From DAINBT01 sp036732785 (lineage in GTDB: Bacteria; Planctomycetota; Phycisphaerae; Sedimentisphaerales; SM23-30): 50,521 bases of DNA. This document shows, piece by piece, positions 17,247 through 25,863 of the stretch. Both the position numbers and the translations under genes were made by a program. Numbering within the stretch: position 1 is the stretch's first letter; each line of letters begins with the position of its first letter. Under the pieces are notes generated by a model that worked only from the letters and a program-made list of their open reading frames with translations, did no database searches and was not told where the DNA came from. Location: positions 1 through 50,521 of the forward strand of contig CAZICK010000018.1 in the NCBI GenBank assembly GCA_964537505.1, read 5' to 3'.

Positions 17247-19004
17247 ATGAAGACTGACGCCAGGAGAAACCCTGCGAGTAGTATCCCGTTATTTGCGTTC
17301 GCATTGACGATTCTTTCGGCATTGATTGTGGCTGCTGTGGCCCAGGAAACCACCACCAGCTCTGTGGGCAAACCCGAAGAGTTTTCGCTCGAAGAGCGAA
17401 TGAAGCAGCCCATCACACATAAATGTACCAATGTCTCTATCGATCTGGTCCTGCTGCAGTTGGCCGAATTGGCCAATGTCGATATTATCAAGAGCAAGGA
17501 TGTCACGGGTGACGTAACTTTCAAGGCTACGAATGTACCTTTAGACGAGCTTTTGAGCAGTGTTTTGGCCGCTTATGGGTGGGGATATATCCAAACCGAA
17601 AACATGATCAGAGTCGTGCCCATTAGAGAGATTCAGGAGATTGAAAAAGAAGAACGTGCAGCCGAGGAAAGAAAAGCTACACTGCCGGTTGTAGAAAAAA
17701 TTGTCACAAAAACCTATACAATTAACTTCGTCGATCCTGCCGAAGTTGTCAAAGCCTTGAAAACCTTTGTTTCCAAGGAATATGGCGCCGTGCTGCTAAT
17801 TCCCGGATCCGGCAATATAATGGTTACAGACAGAGAGAGCCGTATCGAAGGCATGGATAAGTTTATAGAGAAAATCGACTGTGTGACCCCTCAGGTGTTA
17901 ATTGAAGTGCAAATTTATGACATAACGCACAAGAACCAGCTTGATTTGGGAATAGATTGGAATGTTGGTCGAAATACGGTTTTTGATTCTGAGGGGAATC
18001 CCATCGACGGCAGATTAAACCCCTTTGCCGTTGCCGGTTTTGCAGGAGGTGAAAAAGTTACCGAGACCACTATGGAAGCGATGATTCGCTTTGGTATGTT
18101 GGACGAGTCTTTTAATATGGACGCTTTGATAGAGGCCCAGGAAGAAATACTTGATGCCGTACTTCTTGCCAATCCCAGACTGCAGGTTCTTAATGGCCAG
18201 CTTGGCAGCTTTAAGGGGGTTACGGAAGTCCCTTATCAACAAGAAACTACGACTTCCATGGGCGGCGCTATGGCCTCCACGTCGTTTAAGGATGTTGGTG
18301 TCAGCCTTGATGTTACACCCTATATTACCAGTGAGGGAGAGATGGTGCGGTTGCACGTGTTACCCGAGTTCGGCGTTTTGGTACGTAAAGTGGAAGAAGG
18401 CCCGCCAACCGTCGATACCCGCAGGGTGGAAACAACCTTGTTGGTAAAGAATGGCCAGACGATTGTGATGGGTGGATTACGCAAGAAGGAAACCCGCAAA
18501 ACAGTTCAAAAGATACCGTTGCTCGGCGATATACCGCTTTTGGGGGCGCTATTTCGTACCGAAGGCAGCGCGGATGTCTATAGTGAACTGGTCATTTTCA
18601 TAACTCCCAAAGTTATAAAGGAACCGGCACTTTCGGTACTCTCAAAATCGGAGATTCAGGATCTGAAGGAGGCGACAATAGAGTCTTTTCGGAAGCCTTC
18701 AGAAGCCCAACCGGAACGTTTTGTATCCGAGCCCGAGCCGTCCGAACCTGAAGCCGGGAAAACCATAAAAGATAAAGACGATACCATCGAAGGTCCGGAA
18801 TCTTTGGTTCCGGCGGATAAACCCTCTCAGCCTGCTGAGGAGTTCAAGCAAACTGTTCCTGAGCCGAAGGAACAACCTACCGTTGAGCCGAAACAGCCCG
18901 AACCCGAACAACCCGAATCTCAAAAAGATACAGAAACAACAAAAAATGGCGGTAAGGCTGACGATATAATTAAGAAAATCGACGATCTCCTGGAACAACG
19001 ATAA
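17247..19004 (+). CDS. Secretin (PilQ/GspD family outer-membrane channel)
   Basis: 585 residues: signal peptide (hydrophobic FAFALTILSALIVAAVAQ), an N0/STN-type domain (NVSIDLVLLQLAELANVDII to LDELLSSVLAAYGWGY, then IRVVP), an N1-type secretin_N domain (KTYTINFVDPAEVVKALKTF), and the secretin core with VGVSLDVTPYITSEG, LLVKNGQTIVMGGL and the closing signature VQKIPLLGDIPLLGALFR ending in ELVIFITPKVI. The C-terminal ~100 residues are Pro/Glu-rich, an extension beyond typical secretins. It forms the outer-membrane gate of the pilus or secretion system. ATG 17247 preferred because it opens the signal peptide. Confidence 0.92.
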   Translation: MKTDARRNPASSIPLFAFALTILSALIVAAVAQETTTSSVGKPEEFSLEERMKQPITHKCTNVSIDLVLLQLAELANVDIIKSKDVTGDVTFKATNVPLDELLSSVLAAYGWGYIQTENMIRVVPIREIQEIEKEERAAEERKATLPVVEKIVTKTYTINFVDPAEVVKALKTFVSKEYGAVLLIPGSGNIMVTDRESRIEGMDKFIEKIDCVTPQVLIEVQIYDITHKNQLDLGIDWNVGRNTVFDSEGNPIDGRLNPFAVAGFAGGEKVTETTMEAMIRFGMLDESFNMDALIEAQEEILDAVLLANPRLQVLNGQLGSFKGVTEVPYQQETTTSMGGAMASTSFKDVGVSLDVTPYITSEGEMVRLHVLPEFGVLVRKVEEGPPTVDTRRVETTLLVKNGQTIVMGGLRKKETRKTVQKIPLLGDIPLLGALFRTEGSADVYSELVIFITPKVIKEPALSVLSKSEIQDLKEATIESFRKPSEAQPERFVSEPEPSEPEAGKTIKDKDDTIEGPESLVPADKPSQPAEEFKQTVPEPKEQPTVEPKQPEPEQPESQKDTETTKNGGKADDIIKKIDDLLEQR

Positions 19005-19045
19005 GTCTGCAATTCTCCATATAATCGTCGCAGGTCTTGGCTCCA

Positions 19046-20386
19046 TTATTGGTTCTGCCTTGTGCCGTGGTAGGTGGTCAGGACATACTCAAATTCCACT
19101 TGCGACAGCGGCTCCAATTGTAGCGTAAACTTTACGGTGTCCTTGTCCACTTTTTCATATTTGCCAAATTCGCCGCTCTTGGTCAGGTCCCAATAGCTGG
19201 TCTCAAAGCCGCGTTTTATCTCGACCTCGACTGGAACTTCGCGGGTGTTCTTGACCTTGACGGCGAACGTGCGAATCTCGTCCCAGCCGGAAACATCACC
19301 TTTGCGGTCGAACTGGTAGTTATCAGTGCGATAATCCATCAGTTTCGGTTCTACCACCACGTTACCAACCTCGCCCAGATTCAGCTCCACGTCTTCATCG
19401 ACTGGGATGTATTTGAAGCTCGATTGGCCTTCGTAAGACAGGTCGCCGGCCGGATTGACCGAACGATACACCTTGAGCGCCCCGCCGGGGATGGGGGTCT
19501 GGCCGAGTTTGTGTTTCTCGTCGTTTTTGAAGCTCAGAAAACGTACCACGGAATTGCCGTAGCGGGCCTGTTCATATTTATAAAGGTTCACCACCGGCAC
19601 CTCATCGACTTCGAAACTGGGCAGCCGTTTCGACCAGCCGTTGGAAATGGTTTCGGTGCCCTCGATCGTATAGAGAAAATACTCGCTCAACCCTTCCTTC
19701 TTGATCTCCTTTGGCTTGGAAGGCAAATCTGCAAGGAAGCCTGCAGCTAGCGAAGAAGACCTCGCTAATTCTTCTCCTGCGACACCGCCGCGTTCTCTGC
19801 TTAAGTCATCGATAATCATACCGGGGCGGCCGTAGGGGTATTGTTGACGGGCAAGCTGGGCGATTTCATCCAGTATATGCACTTTGCCGACGATCAGGCG
19901 GGTTTGGGCGTTTTCGTAGTCCTCGCCGGAGTTGTTGGTCACCCGTACGTAACCCTGCAGGCGCATGGTCTTTTCATCAGGGGTGAGTGTACCCATATAA
20001 AACGCCCGCCACGACAGCCCGCTGGTAAGGTAGGAGATTTCGACCGGGACCTTGCCGCTCAGGCCGCTTTGGATGTTCCACAGTCCCAGGTCTCTGACCC
20101 GTGGCGGAAAAGTCAAATCGAAGATGTCGATTTTGTCGGCTTGTTCTTTCGCCAGCATCTCCAGGCTGGTCGGGTCGATCAGCGTATTGGCCCACGAGAA
20201 CTGGAGCTTATTGAGGCCTTTCTTGAGCGTCAGTGCCCGGCTTTCCCGCGCCAGGGTCAGATCGGCCGAGTTATAGATCGTAAGCTGAACCGTATCCCGC
20301 GTCGGCAGCGTCACCAAATCCACTTTCGCCCAAGCGCTTACGCCCAGAGCGACAACTGCTATAAATGTAAATATCAAACGTTTCAT
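19046..20386 (-). CDS. Secreted DUF4139-type protein, duplicate copy A
   Basis: 446 residues with a clean signal peptide (MKRLIFTFIAVVALGVSAWA). The rest matches the DUF4139 (MuiA-like) beta-rich family: TLPTRDTVQLTIYNSADLTL, a TFPPRVRDLGLW segment, VEISYLTSGLSWRAFY, and MRLQGYVRVTNNSGEDYENAQ. The molecular function of the family is not established. The start is set by AAAGGA 8 bases upstream of ATG 20386. From MKRLIF to YHGTRQ the protein is identical to copy B; only the last two residues (NQ) differ. It is the last gene of the minus-strand sigma/DUF4139 block and converges on the secretin gene with a 41-base gap. Confidence 0.85.
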   Translation of the reverse strand: MKRLIFTFIAVVALGVSAWAKVDLVTLPTRDTVQLTIYNSADLTLARESRALTLKKGLNKLQFSWANTLIDPTSLEMLAKEQADKIDIFDLTFPPRVRDLGLWNIQSGLSGKVPVEISYLTSGLSWRAFYMGTLTPDEKTMRLQGYVRVTNNSGEDYENAQTRLIVGKVHILDEIAQLARQQYPYGRPGMIIDDLSRERGGVAGEELARSSSLAAGFLADLPSKPKEIKKEGLSEYFLYTIEGTETISNGWSKRLPSFEVDEVPVVNLYKYEQARYGNSVVRFLSFKNDEKHKLGQTPIPGGALKVYRSVNPAGDLSYEGQSSFKYIPVDEDVELNLGEVGNVVVEPKLMDYRTDNYQFDRKGDVSGWDEIRTFAVKVKNTREVPVEVEIKRGFETSYWDLTKSGEFGKYEKVDKDTVKFTLQLEPLSQVEFEYVLTTYHGTRQNQ

Positions 20387-20405
20387 TTTACGTATCCTTT
20401 CGTTT
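19055..20405. repeat. Direct repeat, unit A of a 1351-bp tandem duplication
   Basis: This stretch is repeated at 20483-21833 with a constant offset of 1428 bases. I found no difference on reading it line by line. It covers nearly the whole coding sequence plus the ribosome-binding site. The 77-base spacer between the units is unique. Confidence 0.9.
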
Positions 20406-20464
20406 GCTTTTGTGACGGCGACATGCCCGGTAAGTACCTGGGCGCATCGACTGGATACATTCAA

Positions 20465-21814
20465 CTATCGGTTTACCTCATCCTGCCTTGTGCCGTGGTA
20501 GGTGGTCAGGACATACTCAAATTCCACTTGCGACAGCGGCTCCAATTGTAGCGTAAACTTTACGGTGTCCTTGTCCACTTTTTCATATTTGCCAAATTCG
20601 CCGCTCTTGGTCAGGTCCCAATAGCTGGTCTCAAAGCCGCGTTTTATCTCGACCTCGACTGGAACTTCGCGGGTGTTCTTGACCTTGACGGCGAACGTGC
20701 GAATCTCGTCCCAGCCGGAAACATCACCTTTGCGGTCGAACTGGTAGTTATCAGTGCGATAATCCATCAGTTTCGGTTCTACCACCACGTTACCAACCTC
20801 GCCCAGATTCAGCTCCACGTCTTCATCGACTGGGATGTATTTGAAGCTCGATTGGCCTTCGTAAGACAGGTCGCCGGCCGGATTGACCGAACGATACACC
20901 TTGAGCGCCCCGCCGGGGATGGGGGTCTGGCCGAGTTTGTGTTTCTCGTCGTTTTTGAAGCTCAGAAAACGTACCACGGAATTGCCGTAGCGGGCCTGTT
21001 CATATTTATAAAGGTTCACCACCGGCACCTCATCGACTTCGAAACTGGGCAGCCGTTTCGACCAGCCGTTGGAAATGGTTTCGGTGCCCTCGATCGTATA
21101 GAGAAAATACTCGCTCAACCCTTCCTTCTTGATCTCCTTTGGCTTGGAAGGCAAATCTGCAAGGAAGCCTGCAGCTAGCGAAGAAGACCTCGCTAATTCT
21201 TCTCCTGCGACACCGCCGCGTTCTCTGCTTAAGTCATCGATAATCATACCGGGGCGGCCGTAGGGGTATTGTTGACGGGCAAGCTGGGCGATTTCATCCA
21301 GTATATGCACTTTGCCGACGATCAGGCGGGTTTGGGCGTTTTCGTAGTCCTCGCCGGAGTTGTTGGTCACCCGTACGTAACCCTGCAGGCGCATGGTCTT
21401 TTCATCAGGGGTGAGTGTACCCATATAAAACGCCCGCCACGACAGCCCGCTGGTAAGGTAGGAGATTTCGACCGGGACCTTGCCGCTCAGGCCGCTTTGG
21501 ATGTTCCACAGTCCCAGGTCTCTGACCCGTGGCGGAAAAGTCAAATCGAAGATGTCGATTTTGTCGGCTTGTTCTTTCGCCAGCATCTCCAGGCTGGTCG
21601 GGTCGATCAGCGTATTGGCCCACGAGAACTGGAGCTTATTGAGGCCTTTCTTGAGCGTCAGTGCCCGGCTTTCCCGCGCCAGGGTCAGATCGGCCGAGTT
21701 ATAGATCGTAAGCTGAACCGTATCCCGCGTCGGCAGCGTCACCAAATCCACTTTCGCCCAAGCGCTTACGCCCAGAGCGACAACTGCTATAAATGTAAAT
21801 ATCAAACGTTTCAT
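20465..21814 (-). CDS. Secreted DUF4139-type protein, duplicate copy B
   Basis: 449 residues, identical to copy A except for the last residues (DEVNR in place of NQ). It has the same signal peptide, the same ribosome-binding site (AAAGGA before ATG 21814) and the same DUF4139-type body. Exact identity means either a very recent tandem duplication or ongoing gene conversion, or an assembly artefact. It lies downstream of a more divergent relative (21907-23070) in the same orientation. Expected location is periplasm or cell surface. Confidence 0.85.
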   Translation of the reverse strand: MKRLIFTFIAVVALGVSAWAKVDLVTLPTRDTVQLTIYNSADLTLARESRALTLKKGLNKLQFSWANTLIDPTSLEMLAKEQADKIDIFDLTFPPRVRDLGLWNIQSGLSGKVPVEISYLTSGLSWRAFYMGTLTPDEKTMRLQGYVRVTNNSGEDYENAQTRLIVGKVHILDEIAQLARQQYPYGRPGMIIDDLSRERGGVAGEELARSSSLAAGFLADLPSKPKEIKKEGLSEYFLYTIEGTETISNGWSKRLPSFEVDEVPVVNLYKYEQARYGNSVVRFLSFKNDEKHKLGQTPIPGGALKVYRSVNPAGDLSYEGQSSFKYIPVDEDVELNLGEVGNVVVEPKLMDYRTDNYQFDRKGDVSGWDEIRTFAVKVKNTREVPVEVEIKRGFETSYWDLTKSGEFGKYEKVDKDTVKFTLQLEPLSQVEFEYVLTTYHGTRQDEVNR

Positions 21815-21833
21815 TTTACGTATCCTTTCGTTT
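20483..21833. repeat. Direct repeat, unit B of a 1351-bp tandem duplication
   Basis: Second copy of 19055-20405. The identity starts at CTGCCTTGTGCC and stops abruptly after CCTTTCGTTT at the upstream end, where the two copies diverge (GCTTTTG versus ATTGAAT). Confidence 0.9.
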
Positions 21834-21906
21834 ATTGAATTTCGAGTTTTTGGGGCGAACATAGAAGGCTGCCCGTATTGAAAACGTGCCACACAACTAC
21901 CTGTTT

Positions 21907-23070
21907 TTACTGTGGTCGAAGATTGAGGCGATGGTAGTGCATTTCCAGGTTTTCGGTGGCCGGACCGTCGTCGGTCCGCGCGGGCAGTTTGATCTCGAAT
22001 TTCAACGTATTGGCGTCTTTGCGTTCATAGTCCATATTACAGTCGATCATTTTCCATTCGTCCGGGATACTCTCAATCACCGTCAGCACGGCAGGGGAGT
22101 CCTTGAAGTTTTCGATCTTGGCAGTGATCACTTCGTCTATGTCGTAAAGGACAATGCGATCTCTTTTATTGTTGTAGCGGATGTTGATTCTGTTCTCTTT
22201 CATTTTCCGCTGGGTCACGACGATATCGCGACTGTCGCCGATGTACAATTCCATCTCTTCGCCGACCGGCACCAGGGCCGTATGATCTTCACCGAGAAAG
22301 ATAGTGCTTTCGCTGCCATCGTCCTGAAACAGTCTGGCCTTGCCGGACCACAGGGCGAATTTACCCAGACTACTTTGGGAGTTGTTTACAATTCGATAGC
22401 TTACCGGGATACCGACGTTTTTGTCGGGCACATTTTCCGGGTCCCACGGCAGGGTCCGGGCGTCGAAGGTCCAAACCTTTGTGATAGGGACCTTTGGCTC
22501 GTTGAAAAACAGCAGTTGCTTGGTTTCTTCGTGGCGGATGTCCCGTTCAAAAGCCTCTCCGTAGTCCAGCAATATGTGAGCCTGGTCGAAATCTTCACCG
22601 GAAAAGTTCCGCAGCACCAGGAAGCTTTTCAGGTCCACCTGGGTTTCAGGCTTGTCGGCGATGGCCTTGTAGGTGATCAACCGGTCGATATTGCTCAGCA
22701 GATAACTGATGCGAACGGTTTCCTCCCAGGCGTCGGCGCTGTTGATCTCCCAAACCAGAGCCGCTTCATCCGGCGGATAGCTTACGTTTAGCAGCGTCAC
22801 CTTATCTGGATGGTCAATTACCCGCAGCCGAATCGAATCGACATCAATACTAACGCCTTTCCATGAAAAGTCCACCGTATTGACGCCTTGCTGGAGCGTC
22901 AGGACTCGCTGTTCTTCGATCAGCGTGGCCTGCGGGTTATCCAGGCGGACAATCGTTGCCGCCCGCTCGGGCAGTGCGACCATTTTGATCCGTCCCTGAG
23001 CAGCGGTAGCGAAACACAATACCGCTGCCAAAAAAAGCATGGCCCATTTAGATTTTGTTTTTTTGTTCAT
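21907..23070 (-). CDS. Secreted DUF4139-related protein, divergent member
   Basis: 387 residues with a signal peptide (hydrophobic AMLFLAAVLCFATAAQG). It shares the DUF4139-type layout with its neighbours: an opening MVALPERAATIVRLDNPQATL, a hydrophobic VNTVDFSWKGVSIDVDSIRL segment where the others have NKLQFSWANTLIDPTSL, a YPPDEAALVWEI match to their FPPRVRDLGLW, and FLVLRNFSGEDFDQAHILL for their VRVTNNSGEDYENAQTRLI. Overall identity is low. AGGAG lies 7 bases before ATG 23070. It is probably a functionally distinct partner of the duplicated pair. Confidence 0.75.
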   Translation of the reverse strand: MNKKTKSKWAMLFLAAVLCFATAAQGRIKMVALPERAATIVRLDNPQATLIEEQRVLTLQQGVNTVDFSWKGVSIDVDSIRLRVIDHPDKVTLLNVSYPPDEAALVWEINSADAWEETVRISYLLSNIDRLITYKAIADKPETQVDLKSFLVLRNFSGEDFDQAHILLDYGEAFERDIRHEETKQLLFFNEPKVPITKVWTFDARTLPWDPENVPDKNVGIPVSYRIVNNSQSSLGKFALWSGKARLFQDDGSESTIFLGEDHTALVPVGEEMELYIGDSRDIVVTQRKMKENRINIRYNNKRDRIVLYDIDEVITAKIENFKDSPAVLTVIESIPDEWKMIDCNMDYERKDANTLKFEIKLPARTDDGPATENLEMHYHRLNLRPQ

Positions 23071-23212
23071 AACTTGACTCCTGTGTTAGAATTCCTTTAA
23101 TTTCGTTATTTTGCCATTCCAGCGAGCGACCAACGGGAGCGGCCCTTTGCCAATCATCTGTAGCAGAAAAAGTGGCTATGCCACTTCCTTTCAAATCAAA
23201 AAGTTTTACTGT

Positions 23213-25267
23213 TTATTGACTAAAGGGAACCTCTAAAAATTCATTTTTACTACGAACGGCTGCAATTTCCGTCAGCATCGTTATCGGCCAAAAATCGTCC
23301 TCAACGTAGTTGAAACTACGCCTGCGGCGATTTTTGACCTCTGCCTCGCTGACGAAAATTTCGCTCGTTCTCGTGACAAAAGCAATTTTTAGAGGCTCCC
23401 TAAACGCTTCTTCCCGTTTTCCATGGTATGTTCTTACTTTATAAGTAAATATCTGCTTAGTTCGTCGGCCAACTTCCAGAGTAAACCGGGCACGGGTGGC
23501 ATCATGCTTTTGGTAAACAACTTCCCCACCGGTAATCTCCAGGGTCCAATACGCGGTGTCGAATCCGCGGGTGACCTCGACTTTCACCGGCAGGGTGCGA
23601 GTATTGTTGACGGTTACCTGCCAGTGGCGCAGCTCATCCCAGCCGTTGATATCGCCTCTACTGTCAAAAACATAATTTTCTGTCTGCAGGTCAATTAGTT
23701 TCGGCTCGATCTTTACCTCTTGCGCAGCGGGCAGTTGCAGTTCCACATCTTCATCCACCGGAATATACTTTATATTAGACCCACCCACGTAGGAAAGGTT
23801 CCCCTGGTCATTGATCTGCCGATATATCTTCACATTACCGTCGGGGATAGGCGTTGCCCCCAGTTTGTGTTCCTCGTCGTTGGTGAACGATACAAACCTT
23901 ATCGTCTCCCCGCCCCAGCGATCTTCATCGTATTTATACAGGCTTTCAACAGGGATATCAGCCACCTCAAATGACGGCAGCCGTTTGCCCCAACCATTGG
24001 GTATCGTCTCAGTGCCCTCAATCGTATAAAGAAAATACTCGCTCAGCCCTTCCTTCTTGATCTCCTTGAGTTTTGCACTAGGCGCCCCCTTAAACATTGG
24101 TAGTGGGTGAGATTTATCTACCTCCAGCTCTGACCAGGGTTGGTCGCCTAAGTAATAGTTGTCCATGAGGCCCATTCCCTTTCGGCCATAAGGAAACTCT
24201 CGTCGGGCCAATTGGGCGATCTCGTCGAGCAGATGCATTTTACCGACAATCAGGCGGGTCTGGGCGTTTTCGTAATCCTCGCCGCTGTTGTTGCTCACCC
24301 GCACGTAGCCCTGCAGTCTTACAGTCTTTTCATCTTCGGCCAGGGTTCCCATATAGAACGCCCGCCAATTGATGCCGGAAGTGAAATATGTTATCTCGAA
24401 CGGCACCTGCCCGCTAACCTGCGATTTGATCAGCCATCGGCCCAGTTGTTGTAACCTGGGTGGAAAGGTTAGTTGTTCGACATGAATTTTATCAGTGTGT
24501 TTTTGCGGCTCCAAACTCAGCGAGGTCGGGTCAATCAGCGTATTGGCCCACATAAATTGCAGCCAGTTCCAGCCTTTTTTCATCGTCAGGTTCCGCCGCT
24601 CCCGCACCAGCGTCAGATCGGCCGAGTTGTAAATTGTAATCTGTACGTTTTCCCGCCGGGGCAGCGTTACCAGCTCGATGTTACTGGCCGGGGCAAACGG
24701 TGGTTTTCCAGGTATTGTGGTGACCAATTCCGCTGTTTTATCGCTCGCACTGTGCGAGGCCATGTCAGGCTTTGCTGATGCACCCTCAACGTTTCTTTTT
24801 ATATCGGTAACCGGTAAATCCTCTTTTGTTGATCGCTCTTCTACAACAAATAACCTGTCGGGCGTTTTTTCGGCTTTGGCAAATATTTTTTCAGTAGTAG
24901 CGGGAGTTTCGGCGGTTTCAATTGATTTTGAGGTATGTGATCTCCTGAGCGATGGGACAAACAGCAGTCCGCCTGCTAAAAATATCACGGCTGCTGCTGC
25001 GGCTATCCAGGGTGGCCTGCGAAAATACGATATTTTTACAGGCGGCTTCTGAGCGGCCTGGGTGATAGTACGCGAAATAAGCTCTTCGGTAGCACAGGGC
25101 TGGTCCTGCAATAAATCCAGGGCGGTAAACTTTTGTTTTATTTGTTCGAGTCGTTCACGGCATGGGGCGCATTTTGCTAAATGATCGGCCGTTTTTTTGC
25201 TTTGCCTCGTGGAGGCGAGCTTAAACTGATACTTGATAAGTTGGTCTTTGGTAAGGTGTTTTTTCAT
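23213..25267 (-). CDS. Transmembrane anti-sigma factor fused to a DUF4139-type extracytoplasmic domain
   Basis: 684 residues. The N-terminal cytoplasmic zinc-finger anti-sigma (ZAS) domain has His29-x3-Cys33-x2-Cys36; a membrane helix spans about residues 87-105; a ~90-residue linker follows; then a DUF4139-type domain from about residue 198 (NIELVTLPRRENVQITIYNS) closely related to the proteins encoded downstream. The gene overlaps the ECF sigma gene by 4 bases (ATGA), the usual layout for a sigma/anti-sigma pair. I infer that the outer domain senses an envelope signal. The last 60 codons before the final Ser-Gln come from an in-frame foldback element; without it the protein would end KREEAFSQ at 624 residues. 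Confidence 0.85.
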   Translation of the reverse strand: MKKHLTKDQLIKYQFKLASTRQSKKTADHLAKCAPCRERLEQIKQKFTALDLLQDQPCATEELISRTITQAAQKPPVKISYFRRPPWIAAAAAVIFLAGGLLFVPSLRRSHTSKSIETAETPATTEKIFAKAEKTPDRLFVVEERSTKEDLPVTDIKRNVEGASAKPDMASHSASDKTAELVTTIPGKPPFAPASNIELVTLPRRENVQITIYNSADLTLVRERRNLTMKKGWNWLQFMWANTLIDPTSLSLEPQKHTDKIHVEQLTFPPRLQQLGRWLIKSQVSGQVPFEITYFTSGINWRAFYMGTLAEDEKTVRLQGYVRVSNNSGEDYENAQTRLIVGKMHLLDEIAQLARREFPYGRKGMGLMDNYYLGDQPWSELEVDKSHPLPMFKGAPSAKLKEIKKEGLSEYFLYTIEGTETIPNGWGKRLPSFEVADIPVESLYKYDEDRWGGETIRFVSFTNDEEHKLGATPIPDGNVKIYRQINDQGNLSYVGGSNIKYIPVDEDVELQLPAAQEVKIEPKLIDLQTENYVFDSRGDINGWDELRHWQVTVNNTRTLPVKVEVTRGFDTAYWTLEITGGEVVYQKHDATRARFTLEVGRRTKQIFTYKVRTYHGKREEAFREPLKIAFVTRTSEIFVSEAEVKNRRRRSFNYVEDDFWPITMLTEIAAVRSKNEFLEVPFSQ
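23220..23404. mobile_element. MITE-like foldback element, in-frame insertion of 180 bp
   Basis: Terminal inverted repeats GGGAACCTCTAAAAATT (23225-23241) and AATTTTTAGAGGCTCCC (23384-23400) match at 16 of 17 positions. The element is flanked by a direct repeat CTAAA (23220-23224 and 23400-23404, overlapping the terminus by one base), as expected of a target-site duplication. The interior is itself a long imperfect palindrome (CAAAAATCG with CGATTTTTG around CGTAGTT-GA-AACTACG, and CCGTCAGC with GCTGACG further out). It has no transposase gene. The termini and CTAA-type target resemble IS5-group elements from memory, which is unconfirmed. The net insertion is 180 bp and open in the host frame. 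Confidence 0.8.
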
Positions 25268-25863
25268 TTTATCGTTCCTCCCTGAAAATCCGGGAGCAGA
25301 TCAGCCAACGTCTTTAGGGCGCGAAATATATGGGTCTTTACGGTACCGAGCGAACATCCCATCGCCTGGGCCACCTCTTTGTAGGTAAGTCCCTGGTAGT
25401 AGCTTAGGATAAGCGCCGTCCGCTGCCTGTAGGGAAGTTGCGTGAGAGCTTGTTGGACCCGGGTTTTTTGTTCGGTCAAAACAGCGGTTTGAAAAGGGTT
25501 TGTGGATTTTTCAGCTTCAAGTGCTGTGCCTGATTCTAAAATCCCACAGTCGGGGCAATCGTTATTTTGGTTCAGTGAGATCATTTTGGGTTGTCTGCTT
25601 TGTTTTCGCATGCCGTCAATAGCGACGTTAGCCGCGATTGAAAAAAGCCACGATTTAAATCGCCCTCGGCCCTCAAAGGTCTCTGCCTTTTGATGGACCT
25701 TTCTGAAGGTCTCCTGAAAAAAGTCCTCCGCCTGTTGTCGATCACGGCTCATTCGTATCAGATAGCCAAGCAGAGAATCGGCATATCGGCACACAAGTTC
25801 GCCGAAAGCTGTCGCATCGCCCTGGCGATGGGCATCAATTAAAGCTTCGTCACTACGGGCCAT
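25264..25863 (-). CDS. ECF-type RNA polymerase sigma factor
   Basis: 199 residues. Sigma region 2: FGELVCRYADSLLGYLIRMSRD, then AEDFFQETFRKVHQKAETF and FKSWLFSIAANVAIDGMRKQ. Sigma region 4: LTQLPYRQRTALILSYYQGLTYKEVAQAMGCSLGTVKTHIFRAL with a helix-turn-helix. A linker of ~40 residues contains CPDCG, unusual for the position. The stop overlaps the start of the anti-sigma gene, and the pair presumably controls its own locus including the DUF4139 genes. AAGGAG lies 12 bases upstream of the ATG, a long spacing. Confidence 0.93.
   Translation of the reverse strand: MARSDEALIDAHRQGDATAFGELVCRYADSLLGYLIRMSRDRQQAEDFFQETFRKVHQKAETFEGRGRFKSWLFSIAANVAIDGMRKQSRQPKMISLNQNNDCPDCGILESGTALEAEKSTNPFQTAVLTEQKTRVQQALTQLPYRQRTALILSYYQGLTYKEVAQAMGCSLGTVKTHIFRALKTLADLLPDFQGGTIK

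Noticed and set aside
19424..21838. Matching + strand open frames in both duplicated units
   Set aside because: They are shadows repeated only because the DNA itself is duplicated.
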